Shown here in pieces: positions 61,893 through 64,000 of a stretch of DNA of 64,000 bases (positions within the stretch are counted from its first letter, which is position 1; each line of letters opens with the position of its first letter). Source of the DNA: Schaalia sp. ZJ405 (GTDB lineage: Bacteria > Actinomycetota > Actinomycetes > Actinomycetales > Actinomycetaceae). Location: NCBI RefSeq assembly GCF_011038885.2, contig NZ_CP064952.1, forward strand, positions 558,001-622,000, written 5' to 3'. A model generated the notes under the pieces. The model did not search any database. It saw nothing but the letters and a program-made list of their open reading frames with translations, and was not told where the DNA came from. The position numbers and the translations under genes are program-made.

Positions 61893-63263
61893 TTAGTTCT
61901 CCTGTGCCGCAGCGATCAGGGCAGAGGCGAGGTTTTCGCGGGTGACGCGTTCGTCGATGTACATCAGCACCTCGAAAGTTGTCAGGACCGGTGTTACCAG
62001 GCCCGAGGCGAGGAGTCCCAGTCCTGTCGACACAGCATTGACCACGGCGATAGAACCGATGAAGGTGAAAATGCCCGCGCCAATTCCGACCACTGAGGAA
62101 ATAATGCCGGTGAGCACTGACATGACGATGGTGATCAGGAGCAGACGTCCGAGTGTTTTCCAGAAGCTCCCGCGAGTGAGCGTCCACGAGCGCTTGAGAG
62201 ATTCAATGGGACCACGCTCTTCGAGGACGGCAACGATCGGCGCATAGAGGAGTTTGACCTGGAGAGCAAAGGTCGGGATGACCACGAGGAAGAACATGAC
62301 ACCAAGGATCGCGATAACGGCCAGGAGGATTCCGAAGAATGACCCGTCGTTCTCGGCGAAGCCCGCGAGAAATGCGACGAGGATCCCCACTGAGACGAGG
62401 ACGGCAACGACAACGATTGCGGTGAAGATCAGGGATGTCAGCAGCGTGATGCCGATGACGGGGAACACGCGAGGCCTGAATCGATTCCATGCTTGTTGAA
62501 TACTGATTTTTCGCCCGATGACGGCCTCGGAAACTCCGATCGCAATAATGCCCACGAGTAGAACTGACGCAATAAAAGATCCGCCCACCGATGTCAGGGA
62601 CGACACCAGTGTGGAGGCGATTTCCGACGCTGCAAGTGTCAACTCATCGCTTCCGCTGAGAGCTGCTTGAGGGTCCTCGAAGACCCGTTCAAATGTGGAC
62701 AATGATCCCAATGAGAATAGCGTTGAGATGACGGCAATGATCGCCATGATCGCGAAAGCAAAACCGAACATCACCGTGGGGTTAGAGCGGATTGTTCTAA
62801 ATGTTCCCTCAAAGAGATCGTTGATTTTCAGAGGCCGTAAGGGAATGACGCCGGGTTGGGCAGCGGACCACCCCGAGTGTCCGAAAGGATTCGGTCCGGC
62901 CGATGGTGTGGTGAATCCATGAGAACCACCGGCCGGCTGGTTGACATGCGGCTGGCCGGTGCCTGGATAGCCGAAGTCCGGTTGAGGAGTCCCGGGTTGA
63001 GGAGCTCCGGGGTAACCGGACCCTGGCTGAGGGGCCGCTGGATCACCGCCCTGCGCCGCAGGAGCCGCCGGGGACTGCCACTGTGGTGATGGGGGAGCAG
63101 ACCATCCCTGCGATACAGGCGGAGTAGACCATCCTTGCGCCGGTGGTGCCCACGATGTCTTAGGCGACGAGGCGGAATCCACCGGCTGAGTGAGGTCGGA
63201 TTCCGTCCCTGAAGATTCCGGAGTTGGTGGGAACGGTGGCTGCATGTTGGAGGGAGTGCTCAT
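61893..63263 (-). CDS. Pro-rich multi-pass membrane protein (GDPD-membrane-domain-like)
   Basis: A 456-residue protein. Residues 1-150 are a cytosolic Pro/Gln/Gly-rich tail with imperfect repeats (WSTPPVSQGWSAPPSP, PGAPQPGTPQPDFGYPG). Then LRPLKINDLFEGTFRTIRSN opens a domain with about six helices, as in the membrane part of glycerophosphodiester phosphodiesterase-like proteins. It is the first gene of the moxR operon and is divergent from mtrA. A membrane-scaffold role is inferred. Confidence 0.8.
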   Translation of the reverse strand: MSTPSNMQPPFPPTPESSGTESDLTQPVDSASSPKTSWAPPAQGWSTPPVSQGWSAPPSPQWQSPAAPAAQGGDPAAPQPGSGYPGAPQPGTPQPDFGYPGTGQPHVNQPAGGSHGFTTPSAGPNPFGHSGWSAAQPGVIPLRPLKINDLFEGTFRTIRSNPTVMFGFAFAIMAIIAVISTLFSLGSLSTFERVFEDPQAALSGSDELTLAASEIASTLVSSLTSVGGSFIASVLLVGIIAIGVSEAVIGRKISIQQAWNRFRPRVFPVIGITLLTSLIFTAIVVVAVLVSVGILVAFLAGFAENDGSFFGILLAVIAILGVMFFLVVIPTFALQVKLLYAPIVAVLEERGPIESLKRSWTLTRGSFWKTLGRLLLITIVMSVLTGIISSVVGIGAGIFTFIGSIAVVNAVSTGLGLLASGLVTPVLTTFEVLMYIDERVTRENLASALIAAAQEN

Positions 63264-63442
63264 GCGGGGATATCAACCTTCAGTCATCGGATCGTTGTTC
63301 GTCATTTCTCCGTCATTCTCTCATGTCTGAGGGGAATTCCGTCGGAACGTTGGCCGGTGGATCACATTCGCCACGCCATGAAAGACCCGATTGGTTGGGC
63401 GAGTCACCTGCATCTGAGACGAAGACGTGACAACATCGTTAC

Positions 63443-64000
63443 ATGAGTTCGCGCATCCTCGTTGTCGATGACGACGTCGCACTGGCGGAAATGATAGGTA
63501 TTGTCCTCACAACCGAGGGCTTTACCGTTTCAACCAGTGCAGACGGCCTTCAAGCCCTGGAGGATTTCCATGCCTTCAGGCCAGACCTCATTCTCTTGGA
63601 TCTCATGCTCCCTCAAATGGATGGGATTCAGGTATGTCGAGCGATCCGCGCAGAATCGGATGTTCCCATCGTCATGCTGACAGCCCGTTCAGACACGAAT
63701 GATGTCGTAGCCGGACTTGAGGCGGGGGCTGACGACTACGTTCCCAAACCTTTCAAGCCCAAGGAGCTTGTTGCCCGCGTCAAAGCGCGTCTGCGTGGAC
63801 GCGAAGATGCTGAGGAAGAACACATCACCCTGGGGGATTTGGATATCGACGTTTCCGGACACCTTGTGCGCCGGAATGGAACAACGATTCCGTTAACTCC
63901 GCTTGAGTTCGATCTGCTTGTTGCCCTGGGGCGCGCTCCGTGGAAGGTCTTTAGTCGCGAAGAACTGCTTGAGCGCGTGTGGGGATACCGTCACGCTGCG
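63443..64000 (+). CDS. mtrA: MtrA response regulator (partial, runs off the window)
   Basis: The first 186 codons of an OmpR/PhoB-type regulator. The receiver has acidic Asp9-Asp11 (ILVVDDDVALAEM), phospho-acceptor Asp53 (LILLDLMLPQMDG), Thr80 and Lys102 (ADDYVPKPFKPKELVARV); the winged-helix DNA-binding domain starts near residue 130 (ITLGDLDIDVSGH, LTPLEFDLL). The high similarity in pattern to mycobacterial MtrA and the position support the call. With MtrB it controls cell-wall and division genes. The 3' end and mtrB lie outside the window. Confidence 0.92.
   Translation, partial: MSSRILVVDDDVALAEMIGIVLTTEGFTVSTSADGLQALEDFHAFRPDLILLDLMLPQMDGIQVCRAIRAESDVPIVMLTARSDTNDVVAGLEAGADDYVPKPFKPKELVARVKARLRGREDAEEEHITLGDLDIDVSGHLVRRNGTTIPLTPLEFDLLVALGRAPWKVFSREELLERVWGYRHAA

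Overview
The window is GC-rich actinobacterial DNA. WhiB, DUF3499, TIGR03089 and DUF5719 proteins, LytR-CpsA-Psr (LCP) ligases, a MoxR/DUF58/DUF4350/DUF4129 operon and the start of an MtrA response regulator point to the Actinomycetaceae, most likely Schaalia or Actinomyces. The species assignment is inference from gene content and order; no database search was possible.

Layout. 1-613: purine synthesis (purE, perhaps the tail of purK). 594-2757: a fresh IS1634-type insertion sequence with a frameshifted transposase, flanked by two identical 245-bp copies of its target. 2765-48073: a very large cell-surface glycan region. 48030-55625: a conserved housekeeping block (TIGR03089 protein, WhiB, a giant glycosyltransferase/membrane protein, DUF5719 protein, metallopeptidase-like protein, DUF3499 protein). 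55648-63263: an RDD protein, a SpoIIM protein and a five-gene moxR operon. 63443-end: mtrA, cut by the window edge.

How the glycan genes fit together. Three nucleotide-sugar routes can be read: UDP-galactose (galE); dTDP-L-rhamnose (rmlA, rmlB and a fused rmlC-rmlD); and what looks like a complete UDP-ManNAc3NAcA route (6-dehydrogenase 28664, oxidoreductase 17504, aminotransferase 16396, N-acetyltransferase 15782, 2-epimerase 4927 or 35621). About ten glycosyltransferases, two Wzx-type flippases, an ABC exporter, an acyltransferase, a secreted glucuronyl C5-epimerase-like lipoprotein and an asparagine-synthase-like enzyme could build and modify the chain, and two LCP proteins could ligate it to peptidoglycan. 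Two copies of a DPM1-like glycosyltransferase + DUF2304 pair, together with three polytopic proteins (DUF6541, DUF2142 twice) that share a D-x-x-[YF]-H motif after the first membrane helix, suggest a lipid-phosphate-sugar donor and GT-C acceptor system.

Most notable signals. (1) The 9-mer CGAGGACGA occurs about 36 times, 18 in each orientation, in several reading frames and between genes, but not in the IS; the pattern resembles a DNA-uptake-type or other selected genomic word. (2) The IS landed inside the -10 box of galE, and its 245-bp target duplication rebuilt that promoter. (3) Three sugar-nucleotide genes have a TANNNT box exactly six bases before ATG, which predicts leaderless mRNAs.
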